Counted from the stretch's first letter, positions 34,278 to 42,906 are shown. The stretch is 64,000 nt of DNA from Arthrobacter sp. P2b (GCF_900168295.1 NZ_FVZL01000003.1:248001-312000); one strand, 5' to 3'. Translations and numbers: made by a program. The notes: a model not told the origin generated them from the letters alone.

Positions 34278-35345
34278 GTGAATTCCACCCTGCTCTCCTC
34301 CCTGACCACGTCCGCCGTCGGAGGCCCTGCCGGCTCCTTCATCGAGGCGCGCACCGAGGCCGAAATCATCGACGCCGTCCGCACGGCTGATGCGGCAGGC
34401 GAACAGGTCCTGATCATCAGCGGCGGGTCCAACCTCCTGATTTCCGACGACGGGTTCCCCGGTACAGTCGTGAAGATCGCCTCCGAAGGGTTCACCGTGA
34501 ATGCGGAGGACTCCTGCGGCGGCGTGGCCGTGGTAGTCCAGGCGGGCCATAACTGGGACAAGCTGGTTGAGCATGCGGTGCTGCACGCCTGGTCCGGGAT
34601 TGAAGCGCTGGCCGGCATCCCGGGTTCCACCGGTGCCACACCCGTGCAGAACGTTGGTGCCTATGGTGCCGATGTTTCCCAGACCATCGCCGCGGTGCGC
34701 ACGTGGGACCGCGAGCGGAATGCGGTGAAGACGTTCACCAACTCCGAGCTCAAGTTCGGGTACCGGGATTCCATCCTTAAGCAGACCACCGTCAACGGCT
34801 CGCCCCGCTACGTGGTGCTGACCGTGGAGTTCCAGCTTCCCCTGGGCCGGATGAGTGCCCCCATCCGCTATGCGGAGCTGGCACGCTCGCTGGGTGTGGA
34901 GCCCGGAAAACGCGCCTACGCCAATGACGTGCGCCGCGAGGTCTTGAGGCTGCGCGCCTCCAAAGGCATGGTGTGGGATTCCGCGGACAGGGACACCTAC
35001 TCCACGGGCTCGTTCTTCACCAACCCCATCGTTCCGGCCGAGGTGGCCGAGGCGCTGCCGGAGTCCGCGCCGCGGTACCCGGCGGGTGTTGACGGGCTGG
35101 TGAAGCTTTCCGCAGCATGGCTGATTGACCAGGCCGGCTTCGCCAAGGGCTTTGGCCTGGCGGCGGACAGTGTGTCCGGGGGGCGGGCTTCGCTGTCCAC
35201 CAAGCACACGCTCGCCATCACCAACCGCGGCTCAGCCAGCGCCGCGGACGTGGTGGCCGTTGCACGCGAGGTGCGTGCCGGCGTCGTACGCCGCTTCGGC
35301 ATCGAGCTGCATCCGGAACCGCTGCTTATCGGCCTGCAGCTGTAG
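34278..35345 (+). CDS. murB: UDP-N-acetylenolpyruvoylglucosamine reductase
   Basis: A 355-residue flavoenzyme that reduces UDP-GlcNAc-enolpyruvate with NADPH to UDP-MurNAc, the second committed step of peptidoglycan synthesis. FAD-binding motifs are ILIISGGSNLLISDDGFPG-like (residues about 46-62) and LAGIPGSTGATPVQNVGAYG. The catalytic Ser is in STGSFFTNP, the Arg and Glu near RYAELARSL and the C-terminus (RRFGIELHPEPLLIG). GTG start. The gene follows an AT-rich 50-bp gap after the MFS gene and ends convergently, overlapping the next minus-strand gene by 20 bases. Confidence 0.95.
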   Translation: MNSTLLSSLTTSAVGGPAGSFIEARTEAEIIDAVRTADAAGEQVLIISGGSNLLISDDGFPGTVVKIASEGFTVNAEDSCGGVAVVVQAGHNWDKLVEHAVLHAWSGIEALAGIPGSTGATPVQNVGAYGADVSQTIAAVRTWDRERNAVKTFTNSELKFGYRDSILKQTTVNGSPRYVVLTVEFQLPLGRMSAPIRYAELARSLGVEPGKRAYANDVRREVLRLRASKGMVWDSADRDTYSTGSFFTNPIVPAEVAEALPESAPRYPAGVDGLVKLSAAWLIDQAGFAKGFGLAADSVSGGRASLSTKHTLAITNRGSASAADVVAVAREVRAGVVRRFGIELHPEPLLIGLQL

Positions 35346-35817
35346 CCTCCAGTGGCTTGTCCGGGGCTTCCTTTTGCCGCAGGACCTCGGCTGCTCCCAT
35401 GAGGGCCGAGGCCCACCCGGTGAGGACCAGGTAGATCCCCATGAAAAGCCCGACCAGCAGCCCTGGCGCCAGGGGATTGGATGCACCCGAAACGATGCAG
35501 GTCACCAGGCCCGCCACGGCTACGGCCAGTGACAGGACCCAGAGGACCTGGCCTGCACGGGGGTGCTGGCGCCAGTCGCGGTGGATGCGGACGCCCCCGG
35601 GGCTGACACCGATGCCGGGGAACAGTACTGCATATCCGCCGCCCAGGCTCAGCGTGAGCGCGGGGAGCAGCAGCAGGGGCTCGGACTGGCCGCTGTCCAG
35701 GAACGCCGCGAGGGAGAGCAGGCCCACCGCGGTTCCTGCCAGGACGCAGACGGTCCCGCCGATCATCCACGTTCTGGTTTTACGCGCGAGCAACTGCCAC
35801 AAACTCCCCAAAGTCAT
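35326..35817 (-). CDS. Hypothetical four-helix membrane protein
   Basis: 163 residues with four predicted transmembrane segments (about 18-38, 45-65, 90-110 and 120-140). A short basic stretch RIHRDWRQHPRAG lies between helices 2 and 3. ATG start. No family recognised. It overlaps the end of murB by 20 bases in convergent orientation. Likely a small inner-membrane protein of actinobacterial core type. Confidence 0.65.
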   Translation of the reverse strand: MTLGSLWQLLARKTRTWMIGGTVCVLAGTAVGLLSLAAFLDSGQSEPLLLLPALTLSLGGGYAVLFPGIGVSPGGVRIHRDWRQHPRAGQVLWVLSLAVAVAGLVTCIVSGASNPLAPGLLVGLFMGIYLVLTGWASALMGAAEVLRQKEAPDKPLEATAAGR

Positions 35818-35871
35818 GCTCCTACCCTAACCGCCGTTTTGCGGACCCCGCCCCGACCCTAGGATGAGGGC

Positions 35872-36984
35872 ATGGCTGCACAGGTGGGGAAGCGTCTTGA
35901 CCGCAAGGTGTTGGGCAGGCTGCGCCTGGCCTCGCAGGGGCTTCTTGGTGCGGGGGAACGGCCGGACTCGGCAGGCGGCGTGGTGCGCTGGATGACGGCG
36001 ATGCAGGCGCAGGATCTGCAGGCGGCCCTGTGGGCGATGGGCGTGCGGCTCACCGGTTCCGGTGTCAGCGACGTGCGGGCTGCCATCAATGCGGGGACGA
36101 TCGTGCGTTCGTGGCCGATGCGGGGCACGCTGCACCTGGTGGCACCGGAGGACCTGCGCTGGATGCTGGAGCTGACTGCGGACCGCCTTACCAAGGGCAT
36201 CGCCGCCCGGCACCGCGAATTGGGAATCACGTGGGCCGACGTTGAGAAGTGCCGTGACATCGCCCTGGCCGCGATCTCCACTGAAGGCCCGGTCAGCCGC
36301 AGCGGTTTGTTCAAGGTGTTCGACGACGGCGGGCAGCCCACCCAGGGGCAGCGGGGCATTCACATCCTGGGAACGCTGTGCCGGCACGGGTGGCTGGTGC
36401 AGGGACCGCTGGCCGGGAACCAGCAGCTGATCGTGGCCTTCGACGACTGGATTCCCGTTTCGCGCCGTCTTAACCGGGCGGAGGCTGTCGCGGAATTCCT
36501 GCTCCGCTACTTCCGGAGCCACGGACCGGCGACTGTCCGTGACTTCGCCTGGTGGACGCAGATTCCGCTGACCGAGGTCCGGGCTGCCCTCGAAACGATC
36601 CGGGGCGGGCTGGTGGAACTCGAGTTCGAGGGTGCCAGCTACTGGATGTCGCATGAGACGGCGGGTCTGCTGGATACCGGCGTCCCGGGCTCGCGCTCGG
36701 TCCTGCTGCTGCCCGGTTTCGACGAGTTCCTGCTCGGGTACACGGACCGGAGCCTGGTCCTCCCGCCGGAGCATGCCAACAAGATCGTTCCGGGCGGGAA
36801 CGGCGTGTTCAAGAAAACGCTGGTGGCCGGGGGAGAGGTGATTGGCACCTGGGCCGTTGAGGGCAAAGGCCAGCGCGCCGCCGTCGTACCCCAACTCTTT
36901 GACCCGTCCCGGCCGCTCGGCCCGGCAGCCCAGGCTGCCTTCGCCAAAGCCGCCCAGCGCTACCTGGAGTTCCTCAACACCTGA
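35872..36984 (+). CDS. AlkZ/AlkX-like winged-helix protein (putative DNA glycosylase family)
   Basis: A 370-residue member of the winged-helix HTH_42 family that includes AlkZ and YcaQ, glycosylases that unhook DNA crosslinks or alkylated bases. The N-terminal region has MTAMQAQDLQAALWAMGVR, whose Q-A-Q matches the position of the AlkZ catalytic QxQ motif. SWPMRGTLHLVAPEDLRWML follows, the conserved second helix region. Tandem winged helices occupy about 120-290 and the beta-rich end reads LLLPGFDEFLLGYTDRSLVL. The length fits the family. Whether it has glycosylase activity is not shown by sequence alone; other members are only DNA-binding. Confidence 0.8.
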   Translation: MAAQVGKRLDRKVLGRLRLASQGLLGAGERPDSAGGVVRWMTAMQAQDLQAALWAMGVRLTGSGVSDVRAAINAGTIVRSWPMRGTLHLVAPEDLRWMLELTADRLTKGIAARHRELGITWADVEKCRDIALAAISTEGPVSRSGLFKVFDDGGQPTQGQRGIHILGTLCRHGWLVQGPLAGNQQLIVAFDDWIPVSRRLNRAEAVAEFLLRYFRSHGPATVRDFAWWTQIPLTEVRAALETIRGGLVELEFEGASYWMSHETAGLLDTGVPGSRSVLLLPGFDEFLLGYTDRSLVLPPEHANKIVPGGNGVFKKTLVAGGEVIGTWAVEGKGQRAAVVPQLFDPSRPLGPAAQAAFAKAAQRYLEFLNT

Positions 36985-37021
36985 ACGCACGCCGCAACGC
37001 AAGAGCTCACCAACGCAAAAC

Positions 37022-37077
37022 CGGCTCTGCCCCGCACAAGCGGTGCTGTCCAGCGCCGGTTGTGCGGGGTGGAGCCG
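37022..37077. repeat. Imperfect palindrome, REP-like, upstream copy
   Basis: Outer arms CGGCTCTGCCCCGCACAA (37022-37039) and TTGTGCGGGGTGGAGCCG (37060-37077) pair except for a TG/TG bulge. The centre is GCGGTGCTGTCCAGCGCCGG. The same layout and central sequence occur at 38111-38172, on the other side of the AbiEi-like gene. No T-run. Confidence 0.7.
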
Positions 37078-37153
37078 CTCATGCATCTAACGCTGTCCAC
37101 ATAGGCAATCCCGACGCTGACGAGGGTCCAAGCGTCCCGGCAATCTGTGGAGC

Positions 37154-38122
37154 ATGGAACCCAAGAAATTGAAGGCCCTGATTGACGAGCGGTGGCCCGG
37201 TACGGCCGTGGCCTCCACTCTGCAATTGGCCAGGGCAGGAATCGATGAGCGCGTAATGACTGCGGGTGTGCGCAGCGGCATGTTGCTCCGGCTACGGCGC
37301 GGAGCATATGTTCAACGAGCGTATTGGAACACCCTCAAGCCGTGGGACCGGGATCGGCTGCTGATTACGGCGCACTATGAATCGACCGGCGGCCAGGCCC
37401 GGTACAGCCACATCAGCGCCGCACGGCTGCACTCCTGTTATCTGTGGAACGCAGGGCCGATGGTCCATGTGACAACCCAGTACGCGAATTCGCCGGGCAG
37501 CGCAGGAAGCGACGTCAAGGCTCATCGGCTTCCTCTGACTGACAGGGAATTGACCACGATCCGGACGCCCGATGGCCGGGATATGCTCACCACCAGTTTG
37601 GAGAGGACGGTGCTGGACTGTGCCCGCATTTTGCCGCTGGACCAGGCCGCGGTTATAGGTGATCATGCGCTGCGCAAAGGAGCTTCGGTGCACGCGATGC
37701 ACAGACTCCTGTCCGAGACCCCAGCCAAGCGGGGGAGCCGCCGAGCACTCGACCTGCTGAATGTGTTGGACGGCCGGTCGGAATCAGCGGGGGAAACCCG
37801 GACCAGGCTGATGCTGCATTCATTTGGCCTGCAGACTTTTACCCCGCAGGTTGAGGTTCCGACTTCTGAAGGGCTCTTCCGGGCGGACTTCGCCGATCCG
37901 GAGTCCCGAGTGATCATCGAGTTCGATGGCACAGCCAAGTACACGGATTACAAACCAGCAGAAGAAGTGTTGCTCGCAGAGCGCCGGCGGGAAAACGCCC
38001 TGGTGGAAACCGGGTGGCGCGTACTCCGGCTGCACTGGAAGCACTTGGACCGGCCGAGAGAGCTCAATGAGCGCCTGATCACTTTCCTCGACCGAACGCC
38101 CGGCATGCAAAAGCGGCCCTGA
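37154..38122 (+). CDS. AbiEi-type antitoxin domain fused to DUF559-like nuclease fold
   Basis: A 322-residue two-part protein. The N-terminal about 100 residues match the AbiEi/type IV antitoxin winged helix: GIDERVMTAGVRSGMLLRLR, then RGAYVQRAYW. The C-terminal about 100 residues match the DUF559/Vsr-like endonuclease fold: FRADFADPESRVIIEFDG with the Asp and Glu-x-Asp-Gly of a PD-(D/E)XK core, ERRRENALVETGWRV and RLHWKHL. In ordinary AbiE systems the antitoxin is separate from the AbiEii nucleotidyltransferase, which is absent here. This fusion is frequent in actinobacteria and its role is undetermined. The SD is poor (GGAG two bases from ATG). Palindromic elements flank both sides. Confidence 0.8.
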   Translation: MEPKKLKALIDERWPGTAVASTLQLARAGIDERVMTAGVRSGMLLRLRRGAYVQRAYWNTLKPWDRDRLLITAHYESTGGQARYSHISAARLHSCYLWNAGPMVHVTTQYANSPGSAGSDVKAHRLPLTDRELTTIRTPDGRDMLTTSLERTVLDCARILPLDQAAVIGDHALRKGASVHAMHRLLSETPAKRGSRRALDLLNVLDGRSESAGETRTRLMLHSFGLQTFTPQVEVPTSEGLFRADFADPESRVIIEFDGTAKYTDYKPAEEVLLAERRRENALVETGWRVLRLHWKHLDRPRELNERLITFLDRTPGMQKRP

Positions 38123-38172
38123 CCCGCATGAGCGGTGCTGGACAGCACCGGTTATGCGGGTCAGGGCCGCTT
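38111..38172. repeat. Imperfect palindrome, REP-like, downstream copy overlapping the stop codon
   Basis: Outer arm 38111-38131 (AAGCGGCCCTGACCCGCATGA) and closing arm 38152-38172 are near-perfect complements; a nested perfect stem CGGTGCTG/CAGCACCG (38133-38150, loop GA) forms the centre. The TGA of the AbiEi-like gene (38120-38122) lies inside the first arm. It sits between convergent genes and may act as a bidirectional terminator. Close relative of 37022-37077. Confidence 0.75.
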
Positions 38173-38189
38173 GTGAGGCTGCTGGAGTG

Positions 38190-39320
38190 TTACAGGTTGC
38201 CGGTGGCGATGTTGAGCATGCGGCGCAGCGGCTCGGCGGCGCCCCAGAGGAGCTGGTCGCCCACGGTGAAGGCGCTGATGTACTGCGGGCCCATCTCCAT
38301 CTTCCGGATGCGGCCCACCGGGATGTCCAGGGTGCCGGAGGCTGCGACGGGCGTGAGCTCGGCCATGGAGGCTTCCTTGGTGTTGGGAACCACCTTGGCC
38401 CATTCGTTGTCCTCGGCCAGGAGCTTCTCGATCTCGGCGACGGACAGGTCCTCACGGAGCTTGAGGGTGAGGGCCTGGGAGTGGGAGCGCATGGCGCCGA
38501 TGCGGACGCAAAGGCCATCCATGATCACGCGGTTTTCCTCGGAGGTGCCCAGGATCTTGTTGGTCTCAACCCCGGCCTTCCACTCTTCCTTGGACTGGCC
38601 GTTGCCCAGGTCAGCGTCGATCCAGGGGATCAGGGAACCGGCCAGCGGCACGCCGAACTGGGTGGCGTCGATGTCCGTGCGCTGGTGGGCGAGGACCTTG
38701 CGGTCGATGTCCAGGATGGCCGACGCCGGGTCGTCCAGTTCCGTGCTGACCTGGGAGTTGAGCGTGCCGAACTGGCTGAGCAGCTCGCGCATGTGCCGGG
38801 CGCCGCCGCCGGAGGCCGCCTGGTAGGTCATGGAGGTGCCCCACTCCACCAAGTTGTTCTTGAACAAGCCGCCGAGGCCCATCAGCATGCAGGACACGGT
38901 GCAGTTGCCGCCGATGAAGTCCTTGGTGCCGTTGACCAGGCCCTTGTCGATGACGTCGCGGTTGATCGGGTCCAGGACGATGATCGAGTCGTCGTTCATG
39001 CGCAGGGTGGATGCGGCGTCGATCCAGAGGCCGTCCCAGCCGCGGCTGCGGAGTTCGCCGTGGACCTGCTTGGTGTAGTCGCCGCCCTGGGCGGTGACAA
39101 TAATGGGCAGCTTCGCGAGGGTGTCGATGTCAAACGCGTTCTCGAGCTTGCCGGCACCGTCAGCGAAGGACGGCGCGGCACCTCCCGCGTTGGAGGTGGA
39201 GAAGAACACCGGGTTGATGTTGGCGAAGTCGCCCTCGTCCTGCATGCGCTGCATGAGGACGGAACCGACCATGCCGCGCCATCCGACCAGGCCGACGGAA
39301 GGGGTAGCTGCTGTAGTCAT
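38190..39320 (-). CDS. asd: Aspartate-semialdehyde dehydrogenase
   Basis: A 376-residue NADPH-dependent enzyme that reduces aspartyl-4-phosphate to aspartate semialdehyde, feeding lysine, threonine, methionine and diaminopimelate. NADP site: [18 protein letters not shown]. The catalytic Cys is in [15 protein letters not shown], the His in [11 protein letters not shown], and the catalytic Arg and substrate residues near [13 protein letters not shown]. The length and sequence match the longer proteobacterial-type Asd, found in some Micrococcaceae. It ends just before the palindrome at 38111-38172. lysC is not adjacent. Confidence 0.95.
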   Translation of the reverse strand: MTTAATPSVGLVGWRGMVGSVLMQRMQDEGDFANINPVFFSTSNAGGAAPSFADGAGKLENAFDIDTLAKLPIIVTAQGGDYTKQVHGELRSRGWDGLWIDAASTLRMNDDSIIVLDPINRDVIDKGLVNGTKDFIGGNCTVSCMLMGLGGLFKNNLVEWGTSMTYQAASGGGARHMRELLSQFGTLNSQVSTELDDPASAILDIDRKVLAHQRTDIDATQFGVPLAGSLIPWIDADLGNGQSKEEWKAGVETNKILGTSEENRVIMDGLCVRIGAMRSHSQALTLKLREDLSVAEIEKLLAEDNEWAKVVPNTKEASMAELTPVAASGTLDIPVGRIRKMEMGPQYISAFTVGDQLLWGAAEPLRRMLNIATGNL

Positions 39321-39430
39321 CCGTCCAGTTTAGACTTTGGAACCGGCTGGGCGCAGTCGGTTACGTCACTCCTGAACGGAACAGACGACGGCGGCACGCA
39401 CCGACTGCCTACCAATGCCCGGCCAGCGGG

Positions 39431-39847
39431 TCACCGTGAGACGTGTCCTGCGCCTGGTTCGGGCGCCTTCCGCTCTTTCCGCAGCTTCTTGGCCCGGTAC
39501 TCGTCACGGGCCATGCTGAAGGTGTACCACGCCCCGAATCCTCCGAGCGCGGTGAGGAACAAGGCGCCCCAGAAAGGCTGGCCACCGCTTCCGGTCGGCA
39601 TCAGCAGTATCACCAGGGAAAGAAGGGCCAGAACCCCCAGGACGGCAGTTAAGATTCCCATACCCCACCAGGACCTGACCTGTACTTGGCCGCGGCCGGG
39701 GGAGAAACCGATTTCGTCCGCAGGATAGCTGTGCAGTTCACCCGTTGCCGTCCTTCGGAGGACGCGCTTCTCGCCCCGGGCGAGAGCCTGCTTGTGTTCG
39801 GCATACACGTCGTCGTTTCGCCGCTCAGCTTCCCGATTGAAAACCAT
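39431..39847 (-). CDS. Two-helix membrane protein (paralogue 1)
   Basis: A 138-residue protein of a local family of three. It has a soluble N-terminus with ALARGEKRVLRRTATGELHSYPADEIGFSP (a turn-rich beta stretch), then two transmembrane helices about 58-82 and 88-110 and a basic C-terminal tail (RAKKLRKERKAPEPG). ALARGEKRVL and LHSY..DE.G recur in the next gene. Unknown function. It is downstream of a probable type VII substrate operon and may encode accessory or immunity proteins, an inference only from proximity. Confidence 0.65.
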   Translation of the reverse strand: MVFNREAERRNDDVYAEHKQALARGEKRVLRRTATGELHSYPADEIGFSPGRGQVQVRSWWGMGILTAVLGVLALLSLVILLMPTGSGGQPFWGALFLTALGGFGAWYTFSMARDEYRAKKLRKERKAPEPGAGHVSR

Positions 39848-39862
39848 CAGCAGGCTGTCCCC

Positions 39863-40297
39863 TTACCAGTCGAATTGCTTGGCTGTTGGTTCCGGGACTC
39901 CCCGCTCGGCCCGGAGGCGCTTGGCCGCCGAGGCCACCTTCGCCATCCGAATAGCGTAAAGGGTGCCACTCACCCCGGCCGCGGTCAGGAACAGGGCGCT
40001 CCACAGCGGATCCTGGCCCGTACTGGTGGGTCCCGCCACCAGCAGGATGGAAAAGACCGCGACGGCGGCGAAGAAAACCGCCATCACAAGGAAGCCGACG
40101 GCGGACCGCACTTGGGCGTGGGAACTGGCAGTAACCACTCCGAGTTCATCTTTGGCGTAGCTGTGAAGTCTGCCCTCCACGGTCCGGAACAGGACCCTCT
40201 TTTCCCCGCGTGCCAGCGCCTGTTCGTGGTAGGCACGGACTTGGCCGTCCGAGTTGGGGCCGCTACCCGCATTGCTGCCTGGAATGCCGTTCTGCAC
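39863..40297 (-). CDS. Two-helix membrane protein (paralogue 2)
   Basis: 144 residues. The N-terminal soluble part has QALARGEKRVLFRTVEGRLHSYAKDELGVV, the same motif as paralogue 1, then two transmembrane helices about 65-90 and 98-118 and a basic tail ending in RAERGVPEPTAKQFDW. GTG start with AGGA 5 bases upstream. It ends 15 bp before paralogue 1 starts, so the two should be cotranscribed. Sequence divergence between the pair suggests old duplication. Confidence 0.65.
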   Translation of the reverse strand: MQNGIPGSNAGSGPNSDGQVRAYHEQALARGEKRVLFRTVEGRLHSYAKDELGVVTASSHAQVRSAVGFLVMAVFFAAVAVFSILLVAGPTSTGQDPLWSALFLTAAGVSGTLYAIRMAKVASAAKRLRAERGVPEPTAKQFDW

Positions 40298-40433
40298 GCG
40301 AGTCCTGTCGAATCGATTGAATGCGGTTCAGCACCGTTAAGACCTGCACCTCGCCGCGGCGAGAGCAAGGCGGTTGGTCGGCTGTACAACACCCAGAACC
40401 AGCCGCCAGTGAAGATGATGGAGCAGACGAGGC

Positions 40434-40922
40434 TTAGGTGGGTTCCCCTGGAAAGGGGTATGTACTTTCAGGGAAGTTATCTCGGGTGACCGCGACGGAA
40501 CCGGGGTGGGCAGTAAACCATTCACGCGCCTGGTCGTCGGTGACAACTACAGAGGGACGGGGCAAGCCGCGTTCCCTGCGAAGCCGACGTGCACGCAGTT
40601 CTCCCTGGAGGGACCGGATGGTGAGAAGCCAACCGCCGGTGCACAGGACGGTGAATACCAACGAAAACAGCATGGCACCGAGGTGTAGGCCAGCGACGCT
40701 TATGATCAGCAAAACCGGACCCAGGAGAGCCGGGACCGTTAACACGGCGACCAGCAACGACATGCTGGCGATGCTGCGTGCGGTGTAATTGCCGAAAGGC
40801 TGGGCGCCGCCAGCGCCCCATTCTGCTTCCGTGTACGCGAAAATTCTGCGGTCCGTATCTTGGGCGAAGAAATACTTGCGATCGCTTCTTATTCGTCCTG
40901 CCGTCTTACTTTCCATTGCCAT
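40434..40922 (-). CDS. Two-helix membrane protein (paralogue 3, divergent)
   Basis: 162 residues from the ATG at 40922, which overlaps the stop of the upstream gene by 17 bases; an ATG at 40916 is equally possible. The N-terminus reads YFFAQDTDRRIFAYTEAEWG, analogous to the LHSY-type segment of the other two. Two hydrophobic helices lie at about 50-75 and 82-102, followed by a basic ELRARRLRRERGLPRPS and then a soluble end VVVTDDQAREWFTAHPGSV. It appears to be a diverged member of the same family, translationally coupled to the WXG100-associated gene upstream. Confidence 0.6.
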   Translation of the reverse strand: MAMESKTAGRIRSDRKYFFAQDTDRRIFAYTEAEWGAGGAQPFGNYTARSIASMSLLVAVLTVPALLGPVLLIISVAGLHLGAMLFSLVFTVLCTGGWLLTIRSLQGELRARRLRRERGLPRPSVVVTDDQAREWFTAHPGSVAVTRDNFPESTYPFPGEPT

Positions 40923-41565
40923 CCCATCCAGCAGAGGAGGCGCGCACTGCACCGAGAACGTTAATTAAGCCCGCTTCATCCTCAACGGATGTCTGGTCGC
41001 CAACAACGCCCCCTGCAACCGAGGCGCATACCCAGTTGTCCTTATCCCGTCGAACGAGGAGTTCGGCGGTTCCGCCCGGGCCTGCAGTCCTGATACGGAC
41101 CCCGCCGTTCGGGTGGTCCCGAAGGTGCTCGCTGATCAGAAACACCTCAGCCCGTTCCGCCGACACAGTGGAATCCTGAGGCACTGCAAACCACGTCAGC
41201 ATGGTCCGCGGCTGAAAGAGCAACCTGGTTCTGTCGGACTCCACATGCAGTACGCTGTCACCCAGTTCGCTGGATCGAAGGAGATCCAACTGAGTCCACC
41301 GCACGGCATTGGCCACCGTGTAGGCGACAGCGTCCACACGGGGATCAAAGGTGACGACGGAATCCTGCCCCACCTCGGCGAGCCCTCGGGCAATCAGGGA
41401 GGACAGCCCGGCCCGAACGAGTCCAGCGTCTTTGGATTCATCGAGAAGCCGGAACTGCTCTGTGCTGGTTAGCGAAGCTGGTGTGTCCTGGAGTTGTAGA
41501 ACGTAGGCCATGTCTGCGATGCCGAACCCCAACGAGTAATCTTCGGCATTCCGTATTTCCGTCAT
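40906..41565 (-). CDS. Unrecognised soluble protein next to WXG100-like gene
   Basis: A 219-residue cytoplasmic-looking protein with mixed alpha/beta pattern and no transmembrane helix. ATG start with GAGAGG upstream. The beginning (AEDYSLGFGIADMAYVLQL) and QFRLLDESKDAGLVRAGLSSL suggest a helical N-terminal part; the rest holds about six beta strands, such as RTRLLFQPRTMLTWFAV and VRIRTAGPGGTAELLV. Its size and its position directly after a type VII substrate resemble EspG-type chaperones or an immunity protein, but I see no clear sequence match. It is 28 bp downstream of the WXG100-like gene. Confidence 0.65.
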   Translation of the reverse strand: MTEIRNAEDYSLGFGIADMAYVLQLQDTPASLTSTEQFRLLDESKDAGLVRAGLSSLIARGLAEVGQDSVVTFDPRVDAVAYTVANAVRWTQLDLLRSSELGDSVLHVESDRTRLLFQPRTMLTWFAVPQDSTVSAERAEVFLISEHLRDHPNGGVRIRTAGPGGTAELLVRRDKDNWVCASVAGGVVGDQTSVEDEAGLINVLGAVRASSAGWDGNGK

Positions 41566-41593
41566 TGTTGCTTTCCTCTCAACACGGCCATCT

Positions 41594-42565
41594 CTACCAG
41601 CCGAAGAAGTTTTTCACGCCATCGCTGACGTTCTTGGCGCCGTCCTCGAAGAAGTTGCCGAGACCGTCGAAAGTATCGTCGATGGCATCCTCGGCACCGG
41701 GGATCAGCTCTACTGCCGCCCAGGCCCCGCTGATCACCATGCATGAGACGCCAATGGGTGGAGGTGCGAAGGATAGAGCACCTAATACTGCCTTCGTTCC
41801 CGAACGAATTGCATCGCCGGTTTCACCTGCTTGGATGGCATTGACGGTGTCCAGCCCATCAAGTCCGACGCTCACCACACCCAGCGCATGGCCGGCGGAA
41901 TTGAGTCCAAACTTGGCGTATTTTCCAATTTCGGCCCCGTCCATACCACGGGTCATTTGAGCGAAATCGCCGAATTTTGCGCTCAGAAGATCCGGCGTGC
42001 CTGAGAAGAAGCCCCGCAGGGCGTCTTGTCGTTCAGCCGTATCCCAAAGTGCTCTCTGCCAGATCTTGCCGGGAGCGTCCGCAACCTCGTCTCCATAGAC
42101 ACTTACGAAGTTCGTGATGTCGCGGACACCTAGTGGAACGGTTTTTAGGCCCAGCACACCGTTGTACGCATCCCAGCCCCGGCGGAAGGGCGAATCACCG
42201 TTGGAAAGCCACTCCGGACCCCAAGGACCCGCGGGCCCCGAGTTTCCCGCGCCGGTTCCACCGCCACCCGACATTCCGGCTGGTGAACCGCCGCTGTTGC
42301 TCGCATTCTCCTGCTGATTGGCGTGTTCCAGCAGCTTCGCGGACTCCTGCTTCAGCGCCAATGCCGTTTGCTGGAGGAGCGTACGGTGCGTGCCGTTCCA
42401 CTCTGACCGGAACCTGACGGCATCCTGGCCCTTCCAGGACGAATTGTTGTTGATGGCGCTGCCCAGCGATGTTGATTGCTGGAGCAGCGAATCCGACGTC
42501 CGTCCCAGTTCCCGCGCCAGATGGCGCAGTTGCTCGACGTCGGCGCCCCACAAAGTTCCTGCCAC
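41594..42565 (-). CDS. WXG100-like N-terminal protein, probable type VII secretion substrate
   Basis: A 323-residue protein. I chose the GTG at 42565 (GGGGGG 6-8 bases upstream) over the ATG at 42580. Residues 1-95 fit a WXG100 helical hairpin: LWGADVEQLRHLARELG, then the turn NNSSWKGQDAVRFRSEW (W-K-G as the WXG motif) and a second helix. A Gly/Ser linker (about 100-130) leads to a C-terminal region of about 190 residues with hydrophobic, Gly/Ala-rich helices (near 225-285: HALGVVSVGLDGLDTV, AVLGALSFAPPPIG) and an amphipathic end (DGLGNFFEDGAKNVSDGVKN). This is the layout of type VII polymorphic toxin-like proteins with a membrane-active C-terminus. Secretion genes are not in the window. Confidence 0.75.
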   Translation of the reverse strand: MAGTLWGADVEQLRHLARELGRTSDSLLQQSTSLGSAINNNSSWKGQDAVRFRSEWNGTHRTLLQQTALALKQESAKLLEHANQQENASNSGGSPAGMSGGGGTGAGNSGPAGPWGPEWLSNGDSPFRRGWDAYNGVLGLKTVPLGVRDITNFVSVYGDEVADAPGKIWQRALWDTAERQDALRGFFSGTPDLLSAKFGDFAQMTRGMDGAEIGKYAKFGLNSAGHALGVVSVGLDGLDTVNAIQAGETGDAIRSGTKAVLGALSFAPPPIGVSCMVISGAWAAVELIPGAEDAIDDTFDGLGNFFEDGAKNVSDGVKNFFGW

Positions 42566-42683
42566 CCGGCATCCCCCCAATATTTCGAACCGCCGTCCCG
42601 TTGCGCGGCAGCACCCAGCCTAGGACAGCATCAGATAAGCCGCGATGGGGTGAGCTCCCCATGCGGCCTGCAGCGCCGACGGG

Positions 42684-42902
42684 TCAGCCCCGCTTGGACT
42701 CCTCCAGTACAGCCGCTTTCCGGGCGCGCAGCGCGAAGAAGGCGCCGAAGGCGAACACCTGCGTCACCACCACCAGCACGATCGCGCCGGCGATTTTGTT
42801 GCCGCCCAGGATCATGGTGAGCCCAACGATCGCGGACAGGAGCGCCAGCAGCGGGAGCAGCATGTACCCCAGGACAAAGAGCGTTTCAGGTTTCTTCAGC
42901 AC
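42684..42902 (-). CDS. Small two-helix membrane protein
   Basis: A 72-residue hydrophobic protein: two transmembrane helices at about 7-30 and 36-58, a short Gly/Asn loop (GGNKIAG), and a basic, charged tail (LRARKAAVLEESKRG). ATG start, 4 bases after the folA stop, so the gene is probably read from the folA-thyA transcript. Unrecognised. Confidence 0.65.
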   Translation of the reverse strand: MLKKPETLFVLGYMLLPLLALLSAIVGLTMILGGNKIAGAIVLVVVTQVFAFGAFFALRARKAAVLEESKRG

Positions 42903-42906
42903 GTTC

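Noticed and set aside
38154..39728. Plus-strand open frame of 524 codons over asd
   Set aside because: Antisense shadow of asd, which has all catalytic motifs on the minus strand.
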